A stretch of 36,043 bases of DNA from NCBI GenBank assembly GCA_029239635.1, contig JARBUN010000008.1, forward strand, positions 1 through 36,043, in the 5' to 3' direction. Positions 8,422 to 17,213 of this stretch are shown here, piece by piece (the stretch's first letter is position 1; each line of letters starts with the position of its first letter). The translations under genes and the position numbers were made by a program. The notes under the pieces are model-generated. The model saw only the letters and a list, made by a program, of their open reading frames with translations. It was not told the origin of the DNA and did not search any database. This DNA is from Microbacterium sp. (GTDB lineage Bacteria > Actinomycetota > Actinomycetes > Actinomycetales > Microbacteriaceae).

Positions 8422-10041
8422 CTAGCGCTTGGGGAGAAACCGCCGACCGAGCGCAAGAGCGGGGGCCAGTTCGGGAGTACGGAACAGGGCCAGGATGCCG
8501 ATGTACACGACGAGCACGGCTCCACCGACGAGTGCCGACCCGAGGACACCGGTCAGGCGATCGGCCGAGAGCCAGCCCTCGGGGCCACCGCAGAGCAGGA
8601 CGACGCCCCAACCGGCCGCTCCGGCCGGGATACCGATCAGGACGAAGCGACCCAAGGGAAGAAGCCATTCGCGGATGCCGATCCCCCCGAGTCGACGATT
8701 GAGGATCACCGTCGCGATGATCACCTGCACGAGACTCGACAGAGACTGACCCAGGGCGATGGCGGCCGCGAGCTCGGTGATCGGGAGGATGCCGGCATCC
8801 AGAGCCCAACCCGCTCCGAGAGCGGTCAGCGCGACGAGGATGCCCTGGGCGAGCGTGAAGAAGAACGGGGTCCGGGTGTCGTTGTAGGCGTAGAAGGTGC
8901 GTTGGATGACGAACAGCACGGCCAGCGGCAGGAGGCACACCAGGAAGCACAGCAGGACGGGCGCCGCGGCGACGGCTTCCCGAGAGTCGTTGGTGAAGAT
9001 GCGCGAGGCCGGAACGGAGGCCGCGACCAGCGCCGCGGTGGCAGCCACGATGAAGAGGCCGAGCACCCGGATACTCCGGATGATGTCGTCACGCACGCTG
9101 TCGTCGCGACCGGCGGCCGCGTGTTCGCTCAGCTGCGTGAAGTAGGGGGTCCCGATCGACAGCACGATGAGCGAGTACGGGAGCATGAACACCAGCCACG
9201 CGTTCTGCGAGGCGAGGACGGCGGGACCGTTTCCGGATGCCTCGAAGAGCACGCGGCTCTGCACGATCCCCGCCAGCTGACCGACGATGACCATGAGGAA
9301 CGTCCACCCGGCCAGGCGACCGATGTGCCGCAGACCGACACCGCGCCACTGGAAGTCGGGGCGCAACCGCAGTCCCGCCCGCCGCCAGAACACGAGCAGG
9401 ACGACGGTCTGCAGCACGATTCCGCCGGTCGCGACTCCGCCGAGGAGCGCGATCATGGCGGGCGTCCACTGATCGACAGCGGTGTTCGGGCCGCCGAAGA
9501 TCAGCAGGAACACGCCGAAACCGACGAGCGACACGACGTTGTTCACGATGGGCGCCCACGTGTACGGTCCGAACACCTTGCGGGCGTTCAAGACCTCGCC
9601 GAGCAGCGAGTACAGACCGTAGAAGAAGATCTGCGGAAGACACCAGTACGCGAAAGCCGTGGCGAGGGCCATCTGGTCGGGGTTCGCTGTCGCGGGTGTG
9701 TACAGCGCCACGATCCAGGGAGCAGCGATCATCGCCAGCGCCGTGGCGATCAGCAGGATGACGGTGCCCAAGGTGAAGAGCTTCGAGATGAACGCGCGGC
9801 CACCGTCGGAGTGGGACGCCGCTTTGACGATCTGCGGCACGATCACCGCCGTCAGAACGCCCGTCGAGATGATCGCGTAGATGGCGTTCGGCAGCGAATT
9901 GGCCAGACCGAACGCGTCACCCGCGTAGCTCTGCACGGACCCGACGATCGCGACCAGGACGACCTGGCGGAGCAAGCCGCTCACCCGGGACACGACGGTG
10001 CCCGCCCCGATGAGCACGCTGGCCCGTCCGATACTGCTCAC
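8422..10041 (-). CDS. murJ: murein biosynthesis integral membrane protein MurJ
   Basis: 539-aa polytopic MATE-like membrane protein of the MurJ/MviN family, the lipid II flippase of peptidoglycan synthesis. It has about 14 hydrophobic helices, the N-terminal signature GTVVSRVSGLLRQVVL and a conserved ANSLPNAIYAIISTGVLTAV segment. The short C-terminal tail lacks the pseudokinase extension of the mycobacterial homologue. The GTG start overlaps the upstream TGA as GTGA, implying translational coupling to the DUF6049 gene. Confidence 0.93.
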   Translation of the reverse strand: MSSIGRASVLIGAGTVVSRVSGLLRQVVLVAIVGSVQSYAGDAFGLANSLPNAIYAIISTGVLTAVIVPQIVKAASHSDGGRAFISKLFTLGTVILLIATALAMIAAPWIVALYTPATANPDQMALATAFAYWCLPQIFFYGLYSLLGEVLNARKVFGPYTWAPIVNNVVSLVGFGVFLLIFGGPNTAVDQWTPAMIALLGGVATGGIVLQTVVLLVFWRRAGLRLRPDFQWRGVGLRHIGRLAGWTFLMVIVGQLAGIVQSRVLFEASGNGPAVLASQNAWLVFMLPYSLIVLSIGTPYFTQLSEHAAAGRDDSVRDDIIRSIRVLGLFIVAATAALVAASVPASRIFTNDSREAVAAAPVLLCFLVCLLPLAVLFVIQRTFYAYNDTRTPFFFTLAQGILVALTALGAGWALDAGILPITELAAAIALGQSLSSLVQVIIATVILNRRLGGIGIREWLLPLGRFVLIGIPAGAAGWGVVLLCGGPEGWLSADRLTGVLGSALVGGAVLVVYIGILALFRTPELAPALALGRRFLPKR

Positions 10042-12248
10042 GGGCGGTTCTCCTCGGGGACGGTGGGGGACGTGGGGGACTCGGGTTCGACGTCATCGCC
10101 CTCGGCGGGCGCGCGACCATCGGCCGGTTCGTCCGCGGCGCTCGTCTCCGGTTCTTCGGCCCCGTTGGCGACACGTCGTCGCCGGGCCAGGGTACGGACG
10201 ACACCCACGCTCAAGAAGACGACCACGAGCGCGATGACGACGACGAGGCCGATGCTCTCCCACTCGGCGCGCACCTCGACATCGACGACCTGCGGCTCGC
10301 CGACGGGCTCTCCGGTGGGGCTGTAGAGCTGGAGTGCGACGCTGACCTCTCCGTTGGCCAGTCGCGCTTCGACGGGGACCTCGACGCGCGTGTTGGCCGA
10401 GGCCTGAGCCTCCACCGGGGTCCGGTCCTGCACCCGCAGTCGCGCGTCATCGGGGCGCACCGTGAGCACGACGGACACCGGCCAGGGGAGGTCGTTGCGC
10501 ACCCACGGCCGAAGCGGCGCGCTCGAGCTGACGAGCCGGAAATCGGACGACAGGATGCCGACGGAGGTGAGGGTCGTCTGCGTCGCGGCGCGGTGGTCGG
10601 AGACGGCCGTGCGGGCGGCATCCCCGGTCCACGACACGTTCAAGACCTGGAGCACCTCGGCGCGCTCGCGACCGGTGAGAAGCTCCGGCTGCTCGAGGAT
10701 GGTGGCGAAGCGGTCGATGACCTGCTCGTCGGCGGTCAGATTGCTCACGTCGTCGACGCGCGCGGTGTCGACCGACGCGTCCACGAGGGAGATCTCGGAT
10801 GCCGGCTGCCTGGCGATCGCGTCGAGGGTCGTTCCGCTGAAACCCGGCGCGGTCGTGACCGCCGTCATCGTCGCGCGCAGGCTCCCGCGCGAACGGTCCG
10901 TCCCCCGGTCGAGGACCGCGAGAATCGGACGATCGGCGCTCCCCGTCCGCGCGAATGTGAGGTAGCCGAGGGCCGCGGCGAGGTCGGATCCGCGGCGGGT
11001 CGTGTCGTTCTCACCCGCGGCACGGGTCAGCGCCGCCGAGACCTCGCTGTCGTACACGGGGGTCGACACTCCCCCGACGCTCGTATTCGCGGGGACGGAC
11101 TCCCCGGCACCCGCGACGGTGCTCGAGGGGACGAGGACCCGCGTCGGGGCGTCGGTCGTGCCTAGGGCCCCGAGAGCCGCCACCGTGTCCGCGCCCGCGG
11201 AACCCGAGGCGGGCCAGTACACCGACGGCGTGGCGGAACCGATGTCGAGGAGGCTCTTCAGATCGGGGAGGGTGGGCTGGCCGGAGGTCGGGGACGGGTT
11301 GGGAGAGGGGCTCGCGACCGCGGGCGGCTGCGTGAAGTCGCTCGCGGTCATGTACGACTCCAGGGAGGTCGGCGCGAGGGGCGCCGCGAGTCCCGCTCGC
11401 AGCTGGGACGCCAGGTCGGCGTCGCCGAACTGCAGGGCGAACCGCTCGTTCGGCAAGGACAGGAGACGTTGCAGCCACGCGACGGCCGTCGGCGGTGCGG
11501 ACGAGCCGAGGGCGCGGATCGCCGCCGGAATCGCCGGGTCGACGGCGAGCGTCGCCCGTGTGCCGTCGACCGCGTCGAGCTGGGCGGAGAGCGGGCCGTC
11601 GACCGCCGTCAGATCGGCGAGCTCGTTGGCCGTGAGCAGACCTCGGGTCATGGGTGCGGCGGTGACGGGGACGACGATTCCGAGCGGGGTGGGCGCGGCG
11701 CCGTCGGCGACGACCACGACGACGCTCGGGGCGGAGAGTCCGTCGTCCGTGCGGGCGAGCAGCGGGTACACGCCGGCGGCGCGCCCGGCCACCGCGGGAT
11801 CGGTCGCCGGCACGGTGAACGCCGTGGTGGACTGGGCGCCGGAGGCGGTGGCATCCAGGGTCCCGATCCCGACCTGCTGGAGCGTCACACCCGAGATGTC
11901 GCCGTCGAGCCACCGGGTGAGTGCGGCATCGTCGGCGAGGGTCTGGGCGCCGATCGACAGCGTCACGGTCGCGGCGGAAAGGGCACTGTTGCCGGCGGGG
12001 TTCGCGCGGGACGCCGTGGCCGTGAGGGCATCTCCGGAACGGAGGATGCCGTTGGCCGCGGGCGCCACGGAGAAGACGGCGCTCGCGGCTGCGGGGGAGG
12101 AAGACGGCGTGGGCGTCGGGTCGGCGATGGCCGCGGCCGGAGCGGCCAGACCGAACGCCAGGACCGTTGCGGCGAGGGTCGCCAGCAGCCGGCGCGTGAG
12201 AGGGCGCCGCAGCACGGGTGAGCCAGAGGGCTGGGAGGTCACGGTCAT
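10038..12248 (-). CDS. DUF6049 family secreted/membrane protein
   Basis: 736-aa envelope protein. The N-terminus has a basic region and a hydrophobic signal (TRRLLATLAATVLAFGLAA) followed by a Pro/Thr/Ser-rich linker. A large extracytoplasmic part follows. One transmembrane helix near the C-terminus (IGLVVVIALVVVFLSVGVV) is followed by a basic stop-transfer and an acidic cytoplasmic tail. The family and its place directly upstream of murJ are typical of actinobacteria; its biochemical role is not known to me. A role in cell-wall assembly is suggested only by gene order. The ATG at 12248 is chosen because it begins the signal peptide; upstream in-frame sequence is arginine-rich and overlaps the promoter region. 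No strong ribosome binding site is visible. Confidence 0.85.
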   Translation of the reverse strand: MTVTSQPSGSPVLRRPLTRRLLATLAATVLAFGLAAPAAAIADPTPTPSSSPAAASAVFSVAPAANGILRSGDALTATASRANPAGNSALSAATVTLSIGAQTLADDAALTRWLDGDISGVTLQQVGIGTLDATASGAQSTTAFTVPATDPAVAGRAAGVYPLLARTDDGLSAPSVVVVVADGAAPTPLGIVVPVTAAPMTRGLLTANELADLTAVDGPLSAQLDAVDGTRATLAVDPAIPAAIRALGSSAPPTAVAWLQRLLSLPNERFALQFGDADLASQLRAGLAAPLAPTSLESYMTASDFTQPPAVASPSPNPSPTSGQPTLPDLKSLLDIGSATPSVYWPASGSAGADTVAALGALGTTDAPTRVLVPSSTVAGAGESVPANTSVGGVSTPVYDSEVSAALTRAAGENDTTRRGSDLAAALGYLTFARTGSADRPILAVLDRGTDRSRGSLRATMTAVTTAPGFSGTTLDAIARQPASEISLVDASVDTARVDDVSNLTADEQVIDRFATILEQPELLTGRERAEVLQVLNVSWTGDAARTAVSDHRAATQTTLTSVGILSSDFRLVSSSAPLRPWVRNDLPWPVSVVLTVRPDDARLRVQDRTPVEAQASANTRVEVPVEARLANGEVSVALQLYSPTGEPVGEPQVVDVEVRAEWESIGLVVVIALVVVFLSVGVVRTLARRRRVANGAEEPETSAADEPADGRAPAEGDDVEPESPTSPTVPEENRP

Positions 12249-12288
12249 ACGAGCGTCGGTGGAAACGAGGGGGCCTCGCACCGCGACG

Positions 12289-12294
12289 AGTCTA
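12289..12294 (-). promoter_or_regulatory. candidate -10 for the DUF6049-murJ-trxBA operon
   Basis: Read on the minus strand, TAGACT lies about 40 nt upstream of the ATG at 12248, in the 101-nt divergent gap to the methyltransferase gene. It matches the -10-like hexamer before parA. No clear -35 is seen. Confidence 0.4.
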
Positions 12295-12349
12295 TGTCCG
12301 CGCACCTCGGAGCCCCCCGATAGCCTCGCGGAGACGGTTGAATGGACCG

Positions 12350-13864
12350 GTGCTCCCCGAACCCGATCCGACGCTGTGTCACCTCCTCGCCGACGACCTG
12401 AGGGCCGCGGATTACCGCAGCGCGGCACTGCGGTCCGCCTGGGGCGCTGCCGCCGACGACGCGATCGCCCGTGGTCTGCTCGGCCCAGCGATGCGGGCGC
12501 TGGGCGACCGGCGGGATCCGCTCGCCGTGCTCGGGCGCCTCTGGGGACTCGGTCGCTCCGTGCCGGTCGACGACCTCGCCAGCGCTCTGCCCTCGGTGGG
12601 CGTCGCGGGGGCTGTGGCCCTGGGTCTCGCCACGGCTGAGGGCGACACCGTCACGCCCGCCGTCCTCGTGCGCCCGCAAGCGATCGCCGACGCCGACGGC
12701 GAGGAGGAGTGGTGGATCGCCAGCGACCTCGATGAGGCGGCGCTGGGAGGACCGCTTCCCGAGGACCACGTGCTGGGCGTCGGCGGGGCGTCGCAGACGC
12801 TCGCGCGCCTGCAGCTCACCTGGCGTGCCGCCTCGGCTCTCGATATCGGCACGGGGTGCGGCATCCAGGCTCTTCGACTGCGTCGGCTGGTGCGACGGGT
12901 CGTGGCGACCGACATCTCGGAGCGGGCGCTGCGCTTCACCCGCCTGAACGCCCTGTTGAACGGCGTCGACGGGATCGAGACACGGCACGGTTCGCTCTTC
13001 GACCCGGTCGCGGGCGAGACGTTCGAGCGGGTGGCATCCAATCCCCCGTTCGTCATCACCCCGCGCGTGGCGGGGGTTCCGGCGTACGAGTATCGGGACG
13101 GAGGGCTCGAGGGTGACGCCCTCGTGGCCTCGGTCATCGGCGGCGTCGGGGCTCACCTCGCACCGGGCGGGGTGGCGCAGTCGCTCGGCAACTGGGAGTA
13201 CCGCCAGGGAAAGAGTGGGCTCGACCGCGTGAAGGGGTGGGTCGACCCCGCCCTGGACGCCTGGGTGATCGAGCGCGAGGTGCTGGATCCGCTCGCCTAC
13301 GCCGAGCTGTGGGTACGCGACGGCGGAACGGTGCCGGGAACGCCCGCGTACAGCCGCCTGGTCGACGCGTGGCTGGAGGACTTCGACCGCCGCGGGGTCA
13401 CGGGGATCGGCTTCGGGTACGTCCTGCTCCGCCGGCCGCTGGCGGGGGCGCCGACCCTCGAGCGCTACGAGCGCGTGGCGGGCGGCGGGGACACGGCGTT
13501 CGGTCCGCACCTGGCCGCGTGCCTCGAGGAGCACGATCGCGCCGCCCTGCTCGACGACGACGGGCTGGCAGCCGCGACCCTTCGCGTGTCGTCCGACGTC
13601 ACCGAAGCCCGGCACCACCGCCCCGGCGAAGAGAATCCGTCGGTGATCGAACTGCGCCAGGGCGGCGGGTTCGGCCGCACCATCGAGGTCGATCCCGCGC
13701 TCGCCGCCCTCGTCGGGGCCTCGGACGGCGACCTCTCCGTGGGGGCGCTGATCGGCGCGATCGCCGAGCTTCTCGAGGTGGATGCCGACGACCTGCGCGC
13801 GGACCTCCTCCCCCGCGTCCGTGAACTCATCGTGACGGGTTTCCTGCGCTTCCTCGATGCGTAG
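12350..13864 (+). CDS. class I SAM-dependent methyltransferase (DUF7059-type)
   Basis: 504-aa protein with three parts. An N-terminal helical/winged region (about 1-140) resembles the DUF7059 domain of actinobacterial methyltransferases. A Rossmann methyltransferase core follows with SAM motif I ALDIGTGCGIQAL and motif IV ASNPPFVI. The NPPF form is typical of enzymes that methylate amide or exocyclic amino nitrogens, like PrmC/HemK and RsmC. A C-terminal region of about 170 residues has no function I can name. The substrate is unknown. The GTG at 12350 is chosen because it begins the conserved sequence; a TAGCCT hexamer lies near 12321. It is transcribed divergently from the DUF6049 operon. 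Confidence 0.85.
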   Translation: MLPEPDPTLCHLLADDLRAADYRSAALRSAWGAAADDAIARGLLGPAMRALGDRRDPLAVLGRLWGLGRSVPVDDLASALPSVGVAGAVALGLATAEGDTVTPAVLVRPQAIADADGEEEWWIASDLDEAALGGPLPEDHVLGVGGASQTLARLQLTWRAASALDIGTGCGIQALRLRRLVRRVVATDISERALRFTRLNALLNGVDGIETRHGSLFDPVAGETFERVASNPPFVITPRVAGVPAYEYRDGGLEGDALVASVIGGVGAHLAPGGVAQSLGNWEYRQGKSGLDRVKGWVDPALDAWVIEREVLDPLAYAELWVRDGGTVPGTPAYSRLVDAWLEDFDRRGVTGIGFGYVLLRRPLAGAPTLERYERVAGGGDTAFGPHLAACLEEHDRAALLDDDGLAAATLRVSSDVTEARHHRPGEENPSVIELRQGGGFGRTIEVDPALAALVGASDGDLSVGALIGAIAELLEVDADDLRADLLPRVRELIVTGFLRFLDA

Positions 13865-13878
13865 GCGCCGCGTCGGGT

Positions 13879-13934
13879 GAGTGTCCAGAACACGCCGCAA
13901 CCGGCCCGCGCGATGCGGCGTTTCGTGGACACTC
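13879..13934. repeat. intergenic imperfect inverted repeat (copy A)
   Basis: Arms 13879-13899 and 13914-13934 pair over 21 bp with a few mismatches and a 14-nt loop. The left arm begins GAGTGTCCAGAACAC, which recurs exactly at 35774 in another intergenic inverted repeat. It lies 14 bp after the methyltransferase stop and could act as a terminator, but its recurrence suggests a dispersed element. Confidence 0.7.
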
Positions 13935-13978
13935 GACGGGGTGCGACGGTCGTCCGGCACGCTGTCGGCGACCCCGGA

Positions 13979-13984
13979 TAGGCT
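13979..13984 (+). promoter_or_regulatory. candidate -10 for leaderless cca transcript
   Basis: TAGGCT lies exactly 6 nt before the ATG at 13991. No Shine-Dalgarno precedes the start, so transcription probably starts at the start codon. Confidence 0.55.
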
Positions 13985-13990
13985 CGACGC

Positions 13991-15418
13991 ATGCTGAACA
14001 TGGCCGAGGGTCTCGCGCGCCTCGAAGAGCTCGCCGCGCACCCGGTGGTCGCCACCTTGGCCCGCGTTTTCGCCGACGCGGGGCGCGATCTCGCGATCGT
14101 CGGCGGCCCCGTGCGCGATGCGTTGCTCGGACGCCTCACCCATGATCTCGACTTCACCACCGACGCCCGCCCCGACGAGATCCTCGCGCTCGTGAAGCCC
14201 GTCTCGTCGGTGCAGTGGGACGTGGGGCGCGCCTTCGGCACGATCGGCGCGCGCGTCCAGGGTGAGCAGGTCGAGATCACGACCTACCGCGCCGACAGCT
14301 ACGACGGCGTCACACGCAAGCCCACGGTGGAGTTCGGCGACACGCTCGAGGCCGACCTCACCCGCCGCGACTTCACCGTCAACGCGATGGCCCTGCGCGT
14401 CCCCGCGCGCACGCTCGTCGACCCCACCGGCGGCGTCGAAGACCTCATCGCGAGCCGCTTGCGGACCCCGATCGACCCGGCCGTGAGCTTCGGCGACGAC
14501 CCGCTGCGCATGCTGCGCGGGGCGCGCTTCGCGTCGCAGCTCGCGTTCGACATCGACCCCGACACGCTCGAGGCGATCGCCGAGCTGCGCGAGACCCTGC
14601 AGATCGTCAGCCCCGAGCGCGTCCAGTCCGAGCTCGTGCGGCTCCTCCAGACGGATGATCCGGTGCGCGGCATCCGGGTCCTGGTCGAAACGCGGCTGAT
14701 CGACGAGTTCTTGCCCGAGGTCCCGGCGCTGCGGCTCGAGGTCGACGAGCACCACCACCACAAAGACGTCTACGAGCACTCCCTCACGGTGCTGCGGCAG
14801 GCGATCGCGCTCGAGAAGCAGCGGACCCCGGATGCCGCGCCCGACGTGGCCCTCCGTCTCGCGGCCCTGCTGCACGACATCGGAAAGCCGGCCACCCGGC
14901 GTCTCGAGCCGGGCGGCGGCGTCACGTTCCACCACCACGACGTCAAGGGCGCCCGGATGGCGCGCAAGCGCCTGCAGGCCCTGCGCTTCGACGCGGCGAC
15001 CACCACGGTCGTCTCGCGCCTGATCGAGCTGCACCTGCGTTTCTTCGGCTACGCCGAGGGGGCGTGGACGGATGCCGCGGTGCGGCGGTACGTCCGCGAT
15101 GCGGGCGACGAGCTCGAGCGGCTGCACATCCTCACGCGGGCCGACGTGACCACGCGGAACAAGCGCAAGGCGCAGCGGCTGGCATCCGCGTACGACGACA
15201 TCGAATCCCGGATCGCGACGCTGCGCGAGCAGGAGCAGATCGACGCGATCCGGCCCGAGCTCGACGGAAACCGCATCCAGGAGGTGCTGGGGATCGCGCC
15301 CGGCCGCGAGGTCGGCGAGGCGTACCGCTTCCTTCTCGACCTACGGCTCGACGAGGGCGTGGTCGGCGAGGAAGAGGCCGAGCGGCGCCTGCGGGAGTGG
15401 TGGGCCGCGCGGGGGTGA
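13991..15418 (+). CDS. cca: CCA tRNA nucleotidyltransferase
   Basis: 475-aa class II CCA-adding enzyme that builds or repairs the 3' CCA of tRNAs. The nucleotidyltransferase domain shows GGPVRD (about 38-43), the metal-binding DLDF (about 52-55) and RRDFTVNAMA. The RNA-binding helical region contains DPLRMLRGARFASQL. A C-terminal HD domain, common in actinobacterial members, shows HHHHKDVYEHSL and LLHDIGK and may supply phosphatase activity. The ATG at 13991 is supported by a -10 hexamer 6 nt upstream; a second ATG three codons later is possible. It is followed by a hairpin at 15425 and faces a minus-strand operon. Confidence 0.95.
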   Translation: MLNMAEGLARLEELAAHPVVATLARVFADAGRDLAIVGGPVRDALLGRLTHDLDFTTDARPDEILALVKPVSSVQWDVGRAFGTIGARVQGEQVEITTYRADSYDGVTRKPTVEFGDTLEADLTRRDFTVNAMALRVPARTLVDPTGGVEDLIASRLRTPIDPAVSFGDDPLRMLRGARFASQLAFDIDPDTLEAIAELRETLQIVSPERVQSELVRLLQTDDPVRGIRVLVETRLIDEFLPEVPALRLEVDEHHHHKDVYEHSLTVLRQAIALEKQRTPDAAPDVALRLAALLHDIGKPATRRLEPGGGVTFHHHDVKGARMARKRLQALRFDAATTTVVSRLIELHLRFFGYAEGAWTDAAVRRYVRDAGDELERLHILTRADVTTRNKRKAQRLASAYDDIESRIATLREQEQIDAIRPELDGNRIQEVLGIAPGREVGEAYRFLLDLRLDEGVVGEEEAERRLREWWAARG

Positions 15419-15424
15419 CGAGGG

Positions 15425-15469
15425 TCGGGGCGTGATGCGGCGCTCCCAAACCGCCGAATCACGCCCCGA
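15425..15469. terminator. bidirectional hairpin between convergent genes
   Basis: Arms 15425-15442 and 15452-15469 are 18 bp with one mismatch (core TCGGGGCGTGAT) and a 9-nt loop. It sits between the cca stop and the stop of the minus-strand small ORF at 15481, so it probably ends both transcripts. Confidence 0.75.
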
Positions 15470-15480
15470 GTTCGGGATGC

Positions 15481-15567
15481 CTATTCCTCCTCGTCGCGAG
15501 CCTGCTCCAGCGCCGCGATCACCAGGTGGGTGAGATCGATGCTCACGATGCGCGGCTCCTCGCTCAC
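15481..15567 (-). CDS. 28-codon small ORF coupled to the HAAS-like gene
   Basis: A GTG start at 15567 overlaps the TGA of the upstream gene as GTGA. This is the same coupling used at murJ and at the hydrolase and lipoprotein genes in this window. The 28 residues (VSEEPRIVSIDLTHLVIAALEQ, then ARDEEE) predict one amphipathic helix with charged ends. There is no membrane segment. It ends just before a terminator hairpin, so it fills the last slot of a PadR/HAAS operon. Function is unknown. The coupling and clean fit before the terminator argue for translation, but length alone gives weak statistics. Confidence 0.5.
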   Translation of the reverse strand: MSEEPRIVSIDLTHLVIAALEQARDEEE

Positions 15568-16655
15568 GGTGCCACCGCCGCGTCGGTGGGACTCGGCGAC
15601 GGCTGCGGTGTGGCTTCGGCTGTCGCGGCACCCGTGGGGGCCTCGCCCGTCGGGACCGGCTGGACGCGCAGGAAGGGGAAGGTCGGCGCCTTCGCTTTCG
15701 CGACGTCTTCCACCGCGTCCCAACTCATGACGCCGGCCGGGATCTCGCGCAGCGGGTAGATGTTCCACGCATCCGCGGCACCCGGTGCCGTGTAGGGCAC
15801 CGGCACGGGCCCGCCTCCGCCGTAGAAGTAGTTGTCGAAGGGAGCGGAGCCGTTGTCGCTGCCGATCGTGGTGAGCGGTCTGCCGTCCTGATCGAACAGC
15901 TGCACCATCGGGATCGCATTGCCGTCGGTTCCGAAGGCGTAGATGTTGCGGATGCGCTGACCGTCCAGAGCCAGTCCCGGGGTGATGGATGCCGCGGCGT
16001 GGTCGTTGTACGACGAGTCCCACACCAGCGACTGCACGCTGCCGGCGATGCCCACGAGGGCGAACGGGGTCAGCAGCAGGGTCACCACGGTCACCGCGGT
16101 GCGGATGCCGCGCATGATCGGGGTTGGCGCCCATCGGCCGCGGCCCCACTGCACGCTCAGCAGCAGCAGAGCGGTCATGAGCACGATCCCGGGGAACTGC
16201 AGCGCGCCGAGCAGGTAGGCGACCACACCCGACATCGAGCCGTACCCGGACCAGAAGAACGGCCCGATGAAGAGGTACAGCACCACCGCGCGGAGCACCC
16301 ACCAGATCGGACGGAGGGATGCCGCCAGCTCGAGCAGCCACTCGGCGGCCGGGTTGCGTCGGATCTGCGTGTCGATCGACGTCCGGAGGTCGGCGATGCG
16401 GCGGAGGATCGGGACCCGCTCCCCCGCGGGCGTGTCGCTGCGCTCCGGGAGCCCCGCGGCCGCGCGAAGCTCGGCGGCGTAGGTCGCGGCATCCGGAATC
16501 GTGAATCCCTGACCGGCTTCGGCGGCCTGATCCGAGAGATCGGCCTCGAGACCGTCGAGCAGGTCGTCGACCTCCTCGACGGGCAGGTCGTCGAGGTACC
16601 GGCGGACCGCCGCGGCGAAGGCACGGATGTCGTCGTGCACGGGTGTGGTGATCAT
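15564..16655 (-). CDS. HAAS-domain-like membrane protein
   Basis: 363-aa membrane protein. The N-terminal 50 residues (DDIRAFAAAVRRYLDDLP, then VEEVDDLLDGLEADL) look like the HAAS domain, a helical module that pairs with PadR regulators. About four transmembrane helices follow around residues 115-225. A C-terminal extracytoplasmic region ends in a Pro/Thr/Ala-rich tail. The ATG overlaps the PadR stop (ATGA), and the pair arrangement agrees with the known PadR-HAAS association. Likely role: membrane stress or signal sensing that modulates PadR, by family inference. A 28-codon ORF overlaps its stop. Confidence 0.8.
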   Translation of the reverse strand: MITTPVHDDIRAFAAAVRRYLDDLPVEEVDDLLDGLEADLSDQAAEAGQGFTIPDAATYAAELRAAAGLPERSDTPAGERVPILRRIADLRTSIDTQIRRNPAAEWLLELAASLRPIWWVLRAVVLYLFIGPFFWSGYGSMSGVVAYLLGALQFPGIVLMTALLLLSVQWGRGRWAPTPIMRGIRTAVTVVTLLLTPFALVGIAGSVQSLVWDSSYNDHAAASITPGLALDGQRIRNIYAFGTDGNAIPMVQLFDQDGRPLTTIGSDNGSAPFDNYFYGGGGPVPVPYTAPGAADAWNIYPLREIPAGVMSWDAVEDVAKAKAPTFPFLRVQPVPTGEAPTGAATAEATPQPSPSPTDAAVAP

Positions 16656-17008
16656 CGGGCGTCTCCGATCGTGCGCAGCTTCGTGGGGGTGGTGTCGTCG
16701 AGGAGGGTGGTCATGGCGGTGGAGAAGTGGGTCCAGCTCGCGCGCTGCGCGTCGAGCAGTTCCCGGCCCTGCGGGTTGATCGCGTAGTACTTGCGGTGCG
16801 GTCCCCCCTCGGACGGCACGACGTAGCTCGACAGTGCGCCCGCGGAGTAGAGGCGTCGCAACGTTCCGTACACCGAGGCGTCCCCCACTTCACCGAGTCC
16901 CGCCTCACGCAGGCGACGCACGATGTCGTAGCCGTACCCGTCGTCGTGCTGGACGACCGCCAAGACGGCGGCATCCAGCACCCCCTTCAACAGCTGCGTC
17001 GTATCCAT
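16652..17008 (-). CDS. PadR family transcriptional regulator
   Basis: 118-aa winged-helix repressor of the PadR-s1 type. It shows MDTTQLLKGVLDAAVLAVV, YGYDIVRRLREAGLGEV, ASVYGTLRRLYSAGALSS and the wing GGPHRKYYAINPQGREL. It is expected to repress its own operon until the partner HAAS protein or a ligand relieves it. A TACTGT hexamer and an AAGGGGG ribosome binding site precede the ATG. The region about 17043-17063 is an imperfect palindrome (CACGCAGTGCGCAGTAGTGTG) that could be the operator. Confidence 0.93.
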   Translation of the reverse strand: MDTTQLLKGVLDAAVLAVVQHDDGYGYDIVRRLREAGLGEVGDASVYGTLRRLYSAGALSSYVVPSEGGPHRKYYAINPQGRELLDAQRASWTHFSTAMTTLLDDTTPTKLRTIGDAR

Positions 17009-17160
17009 ACGCGGCCCCCTTCGCTTCTCTGCCTCGGACAGTACCACGCAGTGCGCAGTAGTGTGCGGTGCGAGGGCGTGTCGCGGTCTGGACGACCCGC
17101 CGCGCGCTCGGAACAGAGGGATACCCACCGTCTTCGCACGACGGCGCCGCGGAGGAACGC

Positions 17161-17204
17161 CGAGGGGGTGGCATCCATCCCGACGAATGGATGCCACCCC
17201 CTCG
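17161..17204. terminator. perfect 18-bp hairpin after the alcohol dehydrogenase
   Basis: Arms 17161-17178 and 17187-17204 are perfectly complementary over 18 bp (CGAGGGGGTGGCATCCAT) with an 8-nt loop. It lies just after the minus-strand stop at 17214. The arms carry the GGCATCC heptamer enriched elsewhere in the window. Confidence 0.85.
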
Positions 17205-17213
17205 AGGTGTCGA

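Noticed and set aside
7447..10326. 959-codon plus-strand open frame
   Set aside because: It is antisense to murJ and trxB, whose motifs are unambiguous. Its Asp/Arg/His-rich content is the usual shadow of high-GC codon bias.
12245..15127. 960-codon minus-strand open frame
   Set aside because: It is antisense to the methyltransferase and cca genes and shows no domain; a codon-bias shadow.
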